Assembly (NCBI GenBank): GCA_031264825.1
Contig: JAISDL010000169.1
Coordinates: 1-11,176, forward strand
DNA from: Accumulibacter sp.
GTDB lineage: Bacteria > Pseudomonadota > Gammaproteobacteria > Burkholderiales > Rhodocyclaceae
DNA: 11,176 nucleotides
Direction: 5' to 3'
The position numbers were made by a program, and so were the translations under genes. Positions 1 through 6,745 of this stretch are shown piece after piece (the first letter of the stretch is position 1; every line of letters begins with the position of its first letter). Below the pieces are notes generated by a model. It ran no database searches and was not told the DNA's origin. It saw only the letters and a program-made list of their open reading frames with translations.

Positions 1-6
1 CCGACG

Positions 7-945
7 ATGCCCGCGATCATCATCCCGAAAGAAAAACTCACAGCCTACCGGCGCTGGGAAGCCGTCGATTTCACCGAGGAAAGGAAAGCGGCCGAGCGCG
101 CGCGGGAAACACCCCCGAACGCCGAATCCCCTGAAGACGCGCGCGACGGCCAAGGCACCCCCCCCCTGCCCGAGAACGCGGAGTCGCAAAGCGCGCCGCT
201 GAGCGATGGGACGCCCGAATCGTCTGACTCGTCTGACTCATCTGAATCTTCCGACTCTTCCGACTCTTCCAACTCTTCCAACGCTTCCGACGCTTCCGAC
301 GCGCCGTCCGAAAAAGCGGCGGAGGTCACGTCCGAGGAAGTCCCCGTCGCGTTGCCGACGGCGGCCGACATCGAACGCACCTACGCCGAAGCGCGCGAAC
401 AGGGTTTTGCCGCGGGTCACGAAGAGGGGCGCGCGGCGGGTCACGCGGAGGGTTACACCGCCGGCCACGACGAGGGCTTTGCCGCAGGTCACGGCGAAGG
501 AATCGCGCCGGCCCAACGCGTTTCCGCGCAAATCGGCGTCCTCCTGAAGGGGGTCCGGACCGCGCTTTCCGAACTCGACCAGCGCGTCGCCGACCAACTG
601 CTCGCCACTTCGCTGAAAGTCGCCGAGCAAGTCCTTCGGCAAGCCTTGCGCGTCAAACCCGAATACCTGCTGCGCGTCGTCGCCGAAGCCGTCGGCCTTC
701 TCGAGACGCAACTCGACGCGCCGACGCTGATCGTCCACCCCGACGACGCGAAAATGCTGCGCGAGCATTCGGACGAAATGCCGGAATGCAAGGAATGGCG
801 AATCGTCGAAAATGCCTCGATCACTCCGGGGGGTTGCCGCGTCGAACTCAACGCCGCCGAGGCCGACGCGACGCTCGAAACGCGCTGGCGGCGCGTCGTC
901 GAATCGATCGGGATCAGCGAGGAATGGCTCGACGGCAAGCCGTGA
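7..945 (+). CDS. fliH: FliH, flagellar type III export ATPase stator/regulator
   Basis: Predicted FliH (312 aa), the cytoplasmic protein that binds the export ATPase FliI and tethers the ATPase complex to the C-ring. The N-terminus (MPAIIIPKEKLTAYRRWE) has the short conserved segment typical of proteobacterial FliH and supports the ATG at 7, although the frame stays open to the window edge. Order: conserved N-terminus (1-20), acidic/Pro-rich linker, Ser-Ser-Asp tract (72-98), a GxxxG helix with glycines every fourth residue from G133 to G165, then the C-terminal FliH/YscL/V-ATPase-E-like domain (about 170-310: SLKVAEQVLRQAL, LIVHPDD, and a C-terminal TRWRRVVE segment). The family is often 220-270 aa, so this one is long because of the linker. 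It ends six bases before fliI, consistent with one transcript and stoichiometric FliH-FliI production. No upstream gene fits in the six bases preceding it. The family call is firm; the start is fairly secure. Confidence 0.93.
   Translation: MPAIIIPKEKLTAYRRWEAVDFTEERKAAERARETPPNAESPEDARDGQGTPPLPENAESQSAPLSDGTPESSDSSDSSESSDSSDSSNSSNASDASDAPSEKAAEVTSEEVPVALPTAADIERTYAEAREQGFAAGHEEGRAAGHAEGYTAGHDEGFAAGHGEGIAPAQRVSAQIGVLLKGVRTALSELDQRVADQLLATSLKVAEQVLRQALRVKPEYLLRVVAEAVGLLETQLDAPTLIVHPDDAKMLREHSDEMPECKEWRIVENASITPGGCRVELNAAEADATLETRWRRVVESIGISEEWLDGKP
220..300 (+). repeat. 9-bp tandem repeat encoding (Ser-Ser-Asp/Asn/Glu)n in fliH
   Basis: Nine consecutive imperfect 9-bp units of the pattern TCN-TCN-GAN or AAN encode residues 72-98 of FliH as Ser-Ser-Asp/Glu/Asn triplets, with the last units drifting to Ala-Ser-Asp. 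Neighbouring units are near-identical (TCTGACTCG, TCTGACTCA; TCCGACTCT twice; TCCAACTCT). The unit length is a multiple of three, so slippage would lengthen or shorten the linker without breaking the frame. The tract lies between the conserved N-terminal peptide and the GxxxG helix, where FliH is poorly conserved. Confidence 0.9.
403..501 (+). repeat. 24-bp tandem repeat encoding the FliH GxxxG helix
   Basis: Four diverged 24-bp units encode four copies of an octapeptide of the form G-[FR/Y]-x-A-G-H-x-E, followed by a final glycine. Nine glycines (G133, 137, 141, 145, 149, 153, 157, 161, 165) sit exactly four residues apart, giving eight consecutive GxxxG motifs. GxxxG runs are a known feature of FliH and its YscL relatives and are thought to mediate close helix packing in the FliH dimer. 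The superimposed eight-residue period with an invariant AGH is visible at both DNA and protein level and suggests growth by duplication of a 24-bp unit. Confidence 0.88.
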
Positions 946-951
946 ACGATC

Positions 952-2352
952 ATGGACGCCGACAACGCGCATCTCTCTTCCTGGAATGACTTCCTGACCC
1001 AATGCCGCGAGGCGGTCGGCTACGCCTCGCCCTTCCTGCGAAGCGGTCGGCTGGTCCGCGTCAACGGCCTCATCATGGAAGTTTCCGGACTGAAGCTCCC
1101 GCTCGGGAGCGCGTGCCGGATTTTGCCCGCCGACGGAAATCCGGTCGAAGCCGAGGTCGTCGGCTTCGACGACGACCGCCTGTTTCTGATGCCGACCGAG
1201 AACGCCTACGGCCTCGCCCCCGGCGCGCGCGTCGTCGCAAACGAAACGCCGCCGCCCGAACCGAAGATCGGCCAGCCGCTGATCCTCCGGCATCAGGCTT
1301 TGGACCGCGCCAAGCAACTCCCGACCGGAGAGGCGCTCCTGGGCCGCATCGTCGACGCGGCGGGGCGCCCGCTCGACACGCGGGGGCCGCTCCTCACCGA
1401 CGCGACGCGCTCGCTCCAGGGCGTCCCGATCAACCCGATGCTGCGCGCGCCGATCGTCCAGGCGCTCGACGTCGGAATCCGCGCGATCAACGCGCTCCTG
1501 ACCGTCGGTCGCGGGCAGCGCATGGGGCTTTTCGCCGGTTCCGGCGTCGGAAAAAGCGTCCTCCTCGGAATGATGGCGCGCTATACCGCCGCCGAAATCA
1601 TCGTCGTCGGCCTGATCGGCGAACGCGGTCGGGAAGTGAAGGAATTCATCGAACAGATTCTCGGCGAAGAGGGACTCAAGCGCTCGGTCGTCGTCGCCGC
1701 GCCGGCGGACATCAGCCCGCTCCTGCGTCTCCAGGGCGCCGCTTACGCGACGTCGATCGCCGAGCATTTCCGCGACCGGGGCTTCCACGTGCTCCTGATC
1801 ATGGATTCGCTGACGCGCTACGCGATGGCGCAGCGCGAAATCGCGCTCGCCGTCGGAGAACCTCCCGTCACGCGCGGCTACCCGCCCTCGGTTTTCGCCC
1901 TGCTCCCCAAACTCGTCGAGCGCGCCGGGAACGGCGACGAGGGCAGCGGCTCGATCACGGCGTTTTACACCGTCCTCGCCGAAGGCGACGACCAGCAGGA
2001 CCCGATCGCCGACTCGGCGCGCGCGATTCTCGACGGGCACATCGTCCTCTCGCGCGACCTGGCCGACGCCGGACACTACCCGGCGATCGACATCGAACAG
2101 TCGATTTCCCGCGCGATGGTCAGTCTGATCTCCCCGGAACACTTCGACCGGATACGCCGCTTCAAACAATTTTTTTCGCGCTACCAGCGTTCCCGCGACC
2201 TGATTTCCGTCGGTGCCTACGTCGCCGGGTCCGACCCCCTGCTCGACCAGGCGATCCAGTTGCATCCCTCGTTCGAAGGCTTTTTGCAGCAGCCTCTCGA
2301 CGAACGCTCCGACTTTCAGAGCAGCGTCGATAAACTCTATGCGCTGTTTTGA
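952..2352 (+). CDS. fliI: FliI, flagellum-specific export ATPase
   Basis: FliI (466 aa) is the cytoplasmic hexameric ATPase of the flagellar type III export apparatus, homologous to the F1-ATPase beta subunit. Visible motifs: Walker A AGSGVGKS (195-202), catalytic-region GERGRE (223-228), Walker B LLIMDS (281-286), and the ATPase alpha/beta signature PAIDIEQSIS (377-386). The N-terminal beta-barrel region (about 25-100) precedes the nucleotide-binding core (about 105-385), with a helical C-terminal domain after it. Length and motifs are normal, so an active enzyme is expected. ATG 952 begins seven bases after the fliH stop; no strong Shine-Dalgarno is visible, so coupling to fliH translation is likely. 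The stop at 2350-2352 is in the same frame as fliJ, 45 bases further on. Confidence 0.97.
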   Translation: MDADNAHLSSWNDFLTQCREAVGYASPFLRSGRLVRVNGLIMEVSGLKLPLGSACRILPADGNPVEAEVVGFDDDRLFLMPTENAYGLAPGARVVANETPPPEPKIGQPLILRHQALDRAKQLPTGEALLGRIVDAAGRPLDTRGPLLTDATRSLQGVPINPMLRAPIVQALDVGIRAINALLTVGRGQRMGLFAGSGVGKSVLLGMMARYTAAEIIVVGLIGERGREVKEFIEQILGEEGLKRSVVVAAPADISPLLRLQGAAYATSIAEHFRDRGFHVLLIMDSLTRYAMAQREIALAVGEPPVTRGYPPSVFALLPKLVERAGNGDEGSGSITAFYTVLAEGDDQQDPIADSARAILDGHIVLSRDLADAGHYPAIDIEQSISRAMVSLISPEHFDRIRRFKQFFSRYQRSRDLISVGAYVAGSDPLLDQAIQLHPSFEGFLQQPLDERSDFQSSVDKLYALF

Positions 2353-2397
2353 CCCGGAAACCGCGCCCGAAGTCCTCGACGCCGTCTCGCGCTTCCG

Positions 2398-2832
2398 ATG
2401 AAACCCTTCCCGCTCCAGTCGGTCCTCGAACTCATGCAAACGCGCATGGACGAGGCGACGAACCGTCTCGCGCGTCTGATCGCCAACGAAAAGAACGAGA
2501 AGGACAAACTCGAATTGCTCGACCATTACCGGGGCGAATACGCGGCGCGCTTTCACGAATCGTCTCAAAACGGCTTGACGCCGAACGAGTGGAAAAACTA
2601 TCGGGAATTTCTCGACCGCCTCGACGAAGCGATCGCGTCGCAAAAAAAAGTCGTCGAACAGAAAATCCAGGATACCCGCCGCGGGCAGGAAGAATGGAAG
2701 GCGCAACAAAAAAAGCTCAAAGCCTTCGATACGCTCGCCGAACGCCACGTCGCCCACGAAGAGGTGCGCGAATCGCGTCTGGAACAAAAGCGCCAGGACG
2801 AATTCGCCATCCGGCAAAAGAAGGAGGAATGA
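2398..2832 (+). CDS. fliJ: FliJ, export ATPase central stalk / chaperone-escort protein
   Basis: FliJ (144 aa) is a small cytoplasmic coiled-coil protein that sits in the FliI hexamer like the gamma subunit of F1-ATPase, contacts FlhA, and cycles export chaperones. The start KPFPLQSVLELMQTRMDEA and the almost entirely helical, highly charged sequence rich in K, E, Q and R with heptad-like spacing throughout are characteristic; length is normal for the family (about 140-150). Position directly after fliI is diagnostic. ATG 2398 lies 45 bases after the fliI stop, in the same frame. A 20-codon reading frame (2339-2401) bridges the gap and ends in an ATGA overlap with this start. The tail is lysine/glutamate-rich. 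The sigma-54 promoter for fliK begins 15 bases after the stop. Confidence 0.92.
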   Translation: MKPFPLQSVLELMQTRMDEATNRLARLIANEKNEKDKLELLDHYRGEYAARFHESSQNGLTPNEWKNYREFLDRLDEAIASQKKVVEQKIQDTRRGQEEWKAQQKKLKAFDTLAERHVAHEEVRESRLEQKRQDEFAIRQKKEE

Positions 2833-2847
2833 GCGCGACGCGTGGCT

Positions 2848-2864
2848 TTGGCATGAAAATTGCT
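2848..2864 (+). promoter_or_regulatory. Sigma-54 (RpoN) -24/-12 promoter for fliK and downstream genes
   Basis: The 17 bases TTGGCATGAAAATTGCT match the sigma-54 consensus YTGGCACGRNNNTTGCW at 16 of 17 positions; the only deviation is T for C at 2854. The invariant GG (2850-2851) and GC (2862-2863) doublets are separated by exactly ten bases. Transcription would start near 2875, giving a leader of about 27 bases before the fliK ATG at 2902. Sigma-54 promoters control middle flagellar genes, with FleQ/FlrA/FlrC-type enhancer-binding activators, in many proteobacteria. The promoter lies in the 69-bp fliJ-fliK gap, so fliK onward can be transcribed separately from fliHIJ. No enhancer-binding site was identified. 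Confidence 0.85.
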
Positions 2865-2901
2865 GTGTCCGTGGTGCCAAGTCAATTCAAGAGACCCTTC
2901 C

Positions 2902-3987
2902 ATGTCGATCACGATCGTTTCAAGCACGGCGGCGCCTTCCCCGGCGAACACGCCTTCCGCCACGGACGGCGGCGGCGCGCTCGATTTTGCCGGCTTGTTC
3001 CTTGAACAGCTTCTGGGGGCCGAAGCGCCGCCCCTTTCCGCGGACGACGCGCGGGAAGATTCCGCAAGAACGCTCCTCCCCGACGGGGCCTCCGACGACC
3101 CGCTTCTGTTCGCGGAAGCCGCGATTCCCTTCGTCGCGTCCGAAATCCGCGTCATTCCCGAAACGCCTCTTACCGACGCGACACCGCGCGCCGACGAAGT
3201 TTCCGGGGCAGATCTAGCCACGCCGACGTCGCTCATCGACGCGCTGCGCGCCGTTTCGGGGAGCTTCGTCTCGCGGCAATCCGAACAGCAAAACGACGAC
3301 GCGGACCCGGAAAAAGCGTTTTTGGCGGCATTCCCGGTCGAAAACGCGGCGGCAACGACGGTCAAGGCGGCAAAAATTGCCGATTCGGCGTCCGCTCTCG
3401 CACAACTCGGCGTGGAAGCTCTGCCGCAATCGGCGGAACCGACGGTAGGGCGCGCAGACGCCGCGGACACTTCGACCGCCGCAAATTCCGCGCTCCAGAT
3501 TCCCGCAAGCGTAACGAACGCGAGCAACGCGAACGCAAAAGCCGCCGAACTCTCGCAGGCGGAAGTCCGAACGCCGGTCGGCAACTCGGCGTGGGGGGAC
3601 GACTTCAACCAGAAAATCGTCTGGCTCGCCAAAAACGACGCGCAATCGGCGCAAATCACGCTCAACCCGCCGCAGCTCGGGCCGATAGAAGTTTCATTGA
3701 ACCTCGACAAGGGGAACGCAACCGCCTTTTTCGTCTCGGCGAATTCGGAAGTGCGCGAATCGATCGAAACGGCGATTCCGCGTCTGCGCGAAATGCTCGC
3801 CGGCGCGGGGATCGAACTCGGTCAGGCGCACGTCGGCGCCGAGTCTTTCCGGCAACCGACGCGCGAGAACGCCCCCGACCTCTCCCGCTGGATGGGCGAT
3901 GAAGCTATACTTGCGGAATCACCGACCGCGCGGACGCGAGGCGCGGTCCTGCGGTCGGGCAACGGTCTCGTCGACACGTTCGCCTGA
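2902..3987 (+). CDS. fliK: FliK, flagellar hook-length control protein
   Basis: FliK (361 aa) is the secreted molecular ruler that measures the hook and triggers the export-specificity switch through FlhB. The long Ala/Ser/Thr/Asp-rich, low-complexity N-terminal region (1-225) is typical of the ruler and is poorly conserved. The C-terminal Flg_hook domain (about 230-316) is clear, with the hallmark LNPPQLGPIEVSL (254-266), a following beta strand ATAFFVSA, and the helix VRESIETAIPRLREMLAGAGI. The start is ATG 2902 (MSITIVSS); the frame is open back to a TTG at 2860, but that codon is the -12 element of the sigma-54 promoter and would precede the transcript start. A weak purine stretch (AAGAGA, about 2888-2893) is the only ribosome site. 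Length is within the variable family range. Confidence 0.9.
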   Translation: MSITIVSSTAAPSPANTPSATDGGGALDFAGLFLEQLLGAEAPPLSADDAREDSARTLLPDGASDDPLLFAEAAIPFVASEIRVIPETPLTDATPRADEVSGADLATPTSLIDALRAVSGSFVSRQSEQQNDDADPEKAFLAAFPVENAAATTVKAAKIADSASALAQLGVEALPQSAEPTVGRADAADTSTAANSALQIPASVTNASNANAKAAELSQAEVRTPVGNSAWGDDFNQKIVWLAKNDAQSAQITLNPPQLGPIEVSLNLDKGNATAFFVSANSEVRESIETAIPRLREMLAGAGIELGQAHVGAESFRQPTRENAPDLSRWMGDEAILAESPTARTRGAVLRSGNGLVDTFA

Positions 3988-4027
3988 GACCCGCATCGTT
4001 ATGGAAGAAAAATAAAGGGGCATCGAG

Positions 4028-4585
4028 ATGGCAGAATCGGATAGAGAAGACGCGGCGCCGAAAGGCGGAAAAAAAGTGCTGATCCTCATCATCGTCGCCT
4101 TCCTCTTGGCTTTGGCGGTCGGCGGCGGCGTCACTTACTACCTGATGAGCCGGCACGCCGCCGAGGAAACGGAAGACGAAGAAGAAGTCGTCGAGGAAAA
4201 ACCCAAGCGCGTCGAAAGGGAAAGGAGAAAACCCGCGCCGGTGAGGGAAATCCCCCCGCCCGTGTATGTCGCGCTCGAAGCCTTCACCGTCAACCTCGCG
4301 CCCGAGAACGGCGACCAGTTCCTCCACGTCGTCGTCTCGGTCGAGATCGCCGACGAACCGGTGGGTGAAAAAATCAAGGTGTATACACCCAAGCTGCGCA
4401 ACAACATCATGTTGCTGCTCTCGTCGCAAAAGGCGTCCGAACTCGCTTCCCGCGAAGGCAAGCAAAAGGTTTCAGACGAAATTCGTGACCTGATGAACGA
4501 AATCATCGAACCCGGCAGCAGCCGCGGTCGGCCCGAATACGCGCCGATCCGCGAAGTCCTGTTCACTACCTTCATCATCCAGTAA
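4028..4585 (+). CDS. fliL: FliL, flagellar basal-body/stator-associated membrane protein
   Basis: FliL (185 aa) is a single-pass inner-membrane protein that associates with the MotAB stators and basal body and supports torque under load. A short charged cytoplasmic N-terminus is followed by one transmembrane helix (about 17-40, VLILIIVAFLLALAVGGGV). A very acidic then basic linker (46-72) comes next, then the periplasmic stomatin-like FliL domain (about 78-185) with VALEAFTVNLAP, LHVVVSVEI and the usual C-terminal FTTFIIQ. The ribosome site AAAGGGG (4014-4020) lies seven bases before ATG 4028. It starts 40 bases after fliK and ends six bases before fliM, consistent with co-transcription from the sigma-54 promoter upstream of fliK. 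Confidence 0.95.
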   Translation: MAESDREDAAPKGGKKVLILIIVAFLLALAVGGGVTYYLMSRHAAEETEDEEEVVEEKPKRVERERRKPAPVREIPPPVYVALEAFTVNLAPENGDQFLHVVVSVEIADEPVGEKIKVYTPKLRNNIMLLLSSQKASELASREGKQKVSDEIRDLMNEIIEPGSSRGRPEYAPIREVLFTTFIIQ

Positions 4586-4591
4586 CGCGCC

Positions 4592-5626
4592 ATGCCTTCC
4601 GAGTTTCTTTCCCAAGACGAAGTCGACGCGCTGCTCCAGGGCGTCGCCGGCGGTACCGACGAGGCGCTCCTCGACTCCAATTCGGGGAAGGAGGAGCTTC
4701 CCTTCCGTCAATACACGCTCGGAACGCAGGAAAGAATCATCCGTGGGCGCATGCCGACGCTCGAACTCATCAACGAGCGTTTCGTCCGCAACCTGCGGCT
4801 CGGACTCTTCAACTACATGCACCGGAGCATGGAAATATCGGTGAGTCCGATCAGGATACAGAAGTACAGCGAATTCATCCGCAACCTCGTCTTCCCGACC
4901 AACCTGAATCTCGTCTCGATCAAGCCCTTGCGCGGCACCTCGCTCTTCGTCTTCGACCCCGACCTCGTCTTTCTCGTCGTCGACAACATGTTCGGCGGCG
5001 ACGGCCGTTTCCACACGCGCGTCGAAGGCCGTGAGTTCACGCCGACCGAACAGCGCATCATCCAGGGCTTGCTCCACGTCGTCTTCACCGAATACGAAAA
5101 AGCCTGGAAGCCCGTCCACGCGCTCTCGTTCGAATACCTCCGGTCGGAAATGAACCTCCAGTTCGCCAGCATCGCGACGCCGTCCGAGATCGTCATTTCG
5201 TCGTCGTTCTCGATCGAATTCGCCGGGACGACCGCCGACATGCACATCTGCTTCCCCTATTTGATGATCGAGCCGATCCGCGACCTTTTGCACAGCACGA
5301 TACAGACCGACCAGCTCTCGATGGACCAGCGCTGGGTCTTCATGCTTCGCAAACAGTTGAAGGAAGCGGAAATCGAAATCGTCGCCAATCTCGCGTCGTC
5401 GACGATCACCCTGGGGCAGATTCTCAAGATGAAGCCCGGAGACATCATCCCGATCAATATTCACGAAAAAATCATCGCGACCGTCGACGACGTGCCCCTG
5501 ATGGAATGCGATTACGGGCGAGAGGAAGGTCAATACGCGCTCAAGCTCCAACGTTTTTTGACGAGCGAGGCTGAAAACATTTCAGGAGAACAGAATGGCA
5601 GAAGAGACAACGAACCCGCCTCCTGA
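4592..5626 (+). CDS. fliM: FliM, flagellar motor switch protein
   Basis: FliM (344 aa) is the C-ring switch protein that binds phosphorylated CheY and controls rotation direction. The N-terminal CheY-P docking motif LSQDEVDALLQG (6-17) is intact. The CheC-like middle domain (about 45-240) contains the conserved FGGDGR (134-139) that contacts FliG, and the C-terminal SpoA domain (about 255-322) pairs with FliN. The C-terminal tail (after 325) is short and hydrophilic and overlaps the start of fliN by 32 bases. ATG 4592 starts six bases after the fliL stop with no clear Shine-Dalgarno, so coupled translation is likely. An intact CheY site implies that this flagellum is under chemotactic control. 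Confidence 0.97.
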   Translation: MPSEFLSQDEVDALLQGVAGGTDEALLDSNSGKEELPFRQYTLGTQERIIRGRMPTLELINERFVRNLRLGLFNYMHRSMEISVSPIRIQKYSEFIRNLVFPTNLNLVSIKPLRGTSLFVFDPDLVFLVVDNMFGGDGRFHTRVEGREFTPTEQRIIQGLLHVVFTEYEKAWKPVHALSFEYLRSEMNLQFASIATPSEIVISSSFSIEFAGTTADMHICFPYLMIEPIRDLLHSTIQTDQLSMDQRWVFMLRKQLKEAEIEIVANLASSTITLGQILKMKPGDIIPINIHEKIIATVDDVPLMECDYGREEGQYALKLQRFLTSEAENISGEQNGRRDNEPAS

Positions 5627-6101
5627 GGCCGGCGCCGACCCGGCACAGACTCCCGCGTCGCCCGCCGGACAGGAATTTCCGGTCGAGCCTCCGGCCGACG
5701 AACGGTCCGCCGCGGTGTCCGAGAGTTCGCCCAACGCGATCGAAAGCCTGATCGGCGCGGCCGAGCACTCGACTGCCGCGCCGCAGACAGCCGACATTTT
5801 TCCGAAATTCGACCGACCGGCCGACAAAGCGACGATCATGAACGAACTCGACCTGATCCTGGAAATTCCGGTTCAGGTCTCCGTCGAACTCGGCCGGGTA
5901 AAAGTCACGATCAAAAACCTCCTGCAACTCGCGCACGGCTCGGTCATCGAACTCGACACGCTCGCCGGCGACCCCCTGAGCGTTTATGTCAACGGGACGC
6001 TCATCGCGCAGGGCGAAGTCGTCGTCGTCAACGAAAAATTCGGCATCCGCCTGACCGACATCGTCACCCCCTCCGAACGGATGAAAAGAATCGGGCACTG
6101 A
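5595..6101 (+). CDS. fliN: FliN, flagellar motor switch protein
   Basis: FliN (168 aa) forms the lower rim of the C-ring with the FliM C-terminus and helps receive FliH-FliI export complexes. The C-terminal SpoA domain (about 84-156) is unmistakable, from MNELDLILEIPVQVSVELGR through NGTLIAQGEVVVVNEKFGIRLTDIV to a terminal SERMKRIG. The first 80 residues are a Pro/Ala/Glu-rich disordered extension; short enterobacterial-type FliN proteins are around 135 aa, so this one has a longer linker. A good ribosome site, AGGAGA (5584-5589), stands five bases before ATG 5595, inside the 3' end of fliM, so the overlap is real and fliN need not rely on coupling alone. The stop TGA overlaps the first base of the downstream repeat element. 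Confidence 0.96.
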   Translation: MAEETTNPPPEAGADPAQTPASPAGQEFPVEPPADERSAAVSESSPNAIESLIGAAEHSTAAPQTADIFPKFDRPADKATIMNELDLILEIPVQVSVELGRVKVTIKNLLQLAHGSVIELDTLAGDPLSVYVNGTLIAQGEVVVVNEKFGIRLTDIVTPSERMKRIGH

Positions 6102-6236
6102 TCAGGGATCAGGTATCAGGAATCAGGGAACAGGAAACAGATCAGTGTGCGGCGGCTTCGCCGCCGGAGAGAATCAACAAAAACCCGATCGGGTTTCATC
6201 CGACTCCTGTTTCCTGTCTCCTGATCCCTGATCCCT
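6101..6236. repeat. Large inverted repeat built of 7-bp ATCAGGN units between fliN and fliO
   Basis: The left arm (6101-6145) is a degenerate tandem of 7-bp units (ATCAGGG, ATCAGGT, ATCAGGA, ATCAGGG, AACAGGA...). The right arm (about 6204-6236) is its imperfect reverse complement (CTCCTGTTTCCTGTC, then CTGATCC twice). Between the arms are a 7-bp stem with a 3-base loop (6150-6166, CGGCGGC/GCCGCCG) and a perfect 16-base palindrome (6181-6196). The left arm plus inner hairpin recurs in opposite orientation at 8793-8846. The element therefore looks like an inserted, dispersed non-coding repeat of MITE/REP type. It carries no gene. Confidence 0.85.
6181..6196. terminator. Palindrome AAACCCGATCGGGTTT, possible weak bidirectional terminator
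   Basis: The perfect 16-base palindrome can fold as a 6-bp stem (AAACCC/GGGTTT) with a GATC loop. It is preceded by A residues and its 3' arm ends in TTT, the general shape of a short bidirectional intrinsic terminator. The stem is short and the T tract stops after three bases, so termination would be partial at best. If active, it would separate fliKLMN from fliOPQR. Confidence 0.3.
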
Positions 6237-6298
6237 ACCACGAGATCGCAACTTGCTTTAAGATAGTCGTCGTTCTGGATTGTTCATCGGCGACCGAC

Positions 6299-6745
6299 GT
6301 GACTCGACACCCAACTTCTTCGCACCGCCTGCTGTGCGCTGCGCTTTTCCTCCTTCCCCTGACGGCGGCGGCGCAGACCGCGCAGACCGCGCCGATCGAC
6401 GCTCCCGGCGTCTCGGCGACCGCGACGCTCCAGATGTTGCTGGGCCTTGGCTTGGTCCTCGCGCTTTTCTTCGGCGGCGCCTACCTCTTGCGGCGCCTGA
6501 ACGGCGGAAAGAATTTTGGCAGAACGGGTCCGCTGAAAATCCTCGGCGGTCTCATGATCGGCCCGAGGGAACGGATCGTCCTCGTCGAAATCGGCGAAAC
6601 CTGGCTCGTCGTCGGCGTCGTCCCGGGGCAGATCAAAACGTTGCACACGCTCCCGAAGGGCGAACTCCCCAAAGAGGGCGACGACGAAAAACCCTTCGCG
6701 TTCTGGCTGAAACAGATCACCGGGAACATTCATGAGAAACAGTGA
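6299..6745 (+). CDS. fliO: FliO, flagellar export-gate assembly protein
   Basis: FliO (148 aa) is a bitopic membrane protein that acts as a scaffold for assembly of the FliP ring of the export gate. The N-terminus (SSHRLLCAALFLLPLTAAAQ) looks like a cleavable signal peptide with a site after about residue 25, as in many longer FliO proteins. A transmembrane helix follows at about 44-65 (LQMLLGLGLVLALFFGGAYL), then the conserved cytoplasmic segment ILGGLMIGPRERIVLVEIGE (81-100) and WLVVGVVPGQI. The start is GTG 6299: no ATG exists upstream in frame before a stop at 6266, and the signal peptide begins here. No clear ribosome site is visible, so the start is moderately certain. It overlaps fliP by 14 bases. 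Confidence 0.88.
   Translation: MTRHPTSSHRLLCAALFLLPLTAAAQTAQTAPIDAPGVSATATLQMLLGLGLVLALFFGGAYLLRRLNGGKNFGRTGPLKILGGLMIGPRERIVLVEIGETWLVVGVVPGQIKTLHTLPKGELPKEGDDEKPFAFWLKQITGNIHEKQ

Noticed and set aside
1002..2333. 443-codon Arg/Pro-rich plus-strand frame inside fliI
   Set aside because: It lies within fliI in another frame; the composition (runs of R, P, A, G) is typical of an out-of-frame reading of GC-rich coding DNA.
238..2880. 880-codon open frame on the minus strand across fliH-fliI-fliJ
   Set aside because: It is antisense to three firmly identified genes; the long open frame arises from GC-rich third positions. Its translation is repetitive in R, D, V and F and shows no domain.
2860..2901. 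TTG start adding 14 residues to FliK
   Set aside because: TTG 2860 is part of the -12 element and upstream of the expected transcript start; the extension (LCPWCQVNSRDPS) is unlike FliK N-termini.
2829..3005. 58-codon frame starting ATGAGCGCG at the fliJ stop, with AAGGAGG just before it
   Set aside because: The Shine-Dalgarno-like bases are only one base from the ATG, the frame contains the sigma-54 promoter, and the rest lies inside fliK in another frame with an Arg-rich end.
4472..5551. 359-codon minus-strand frame over fliM
   Set aside because: It is the mirror frame of fliM, rich in D, E, R and V, without a start context or any recognisable motif.
6245..6298. Dedicated promoter for fliOPQR
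   Set aside because: TTGCTTTAAGATAG looks suggestive, but there is no matching -35 or -24 element at proper spacing and no GG ten bases before the GC of TTGCT.
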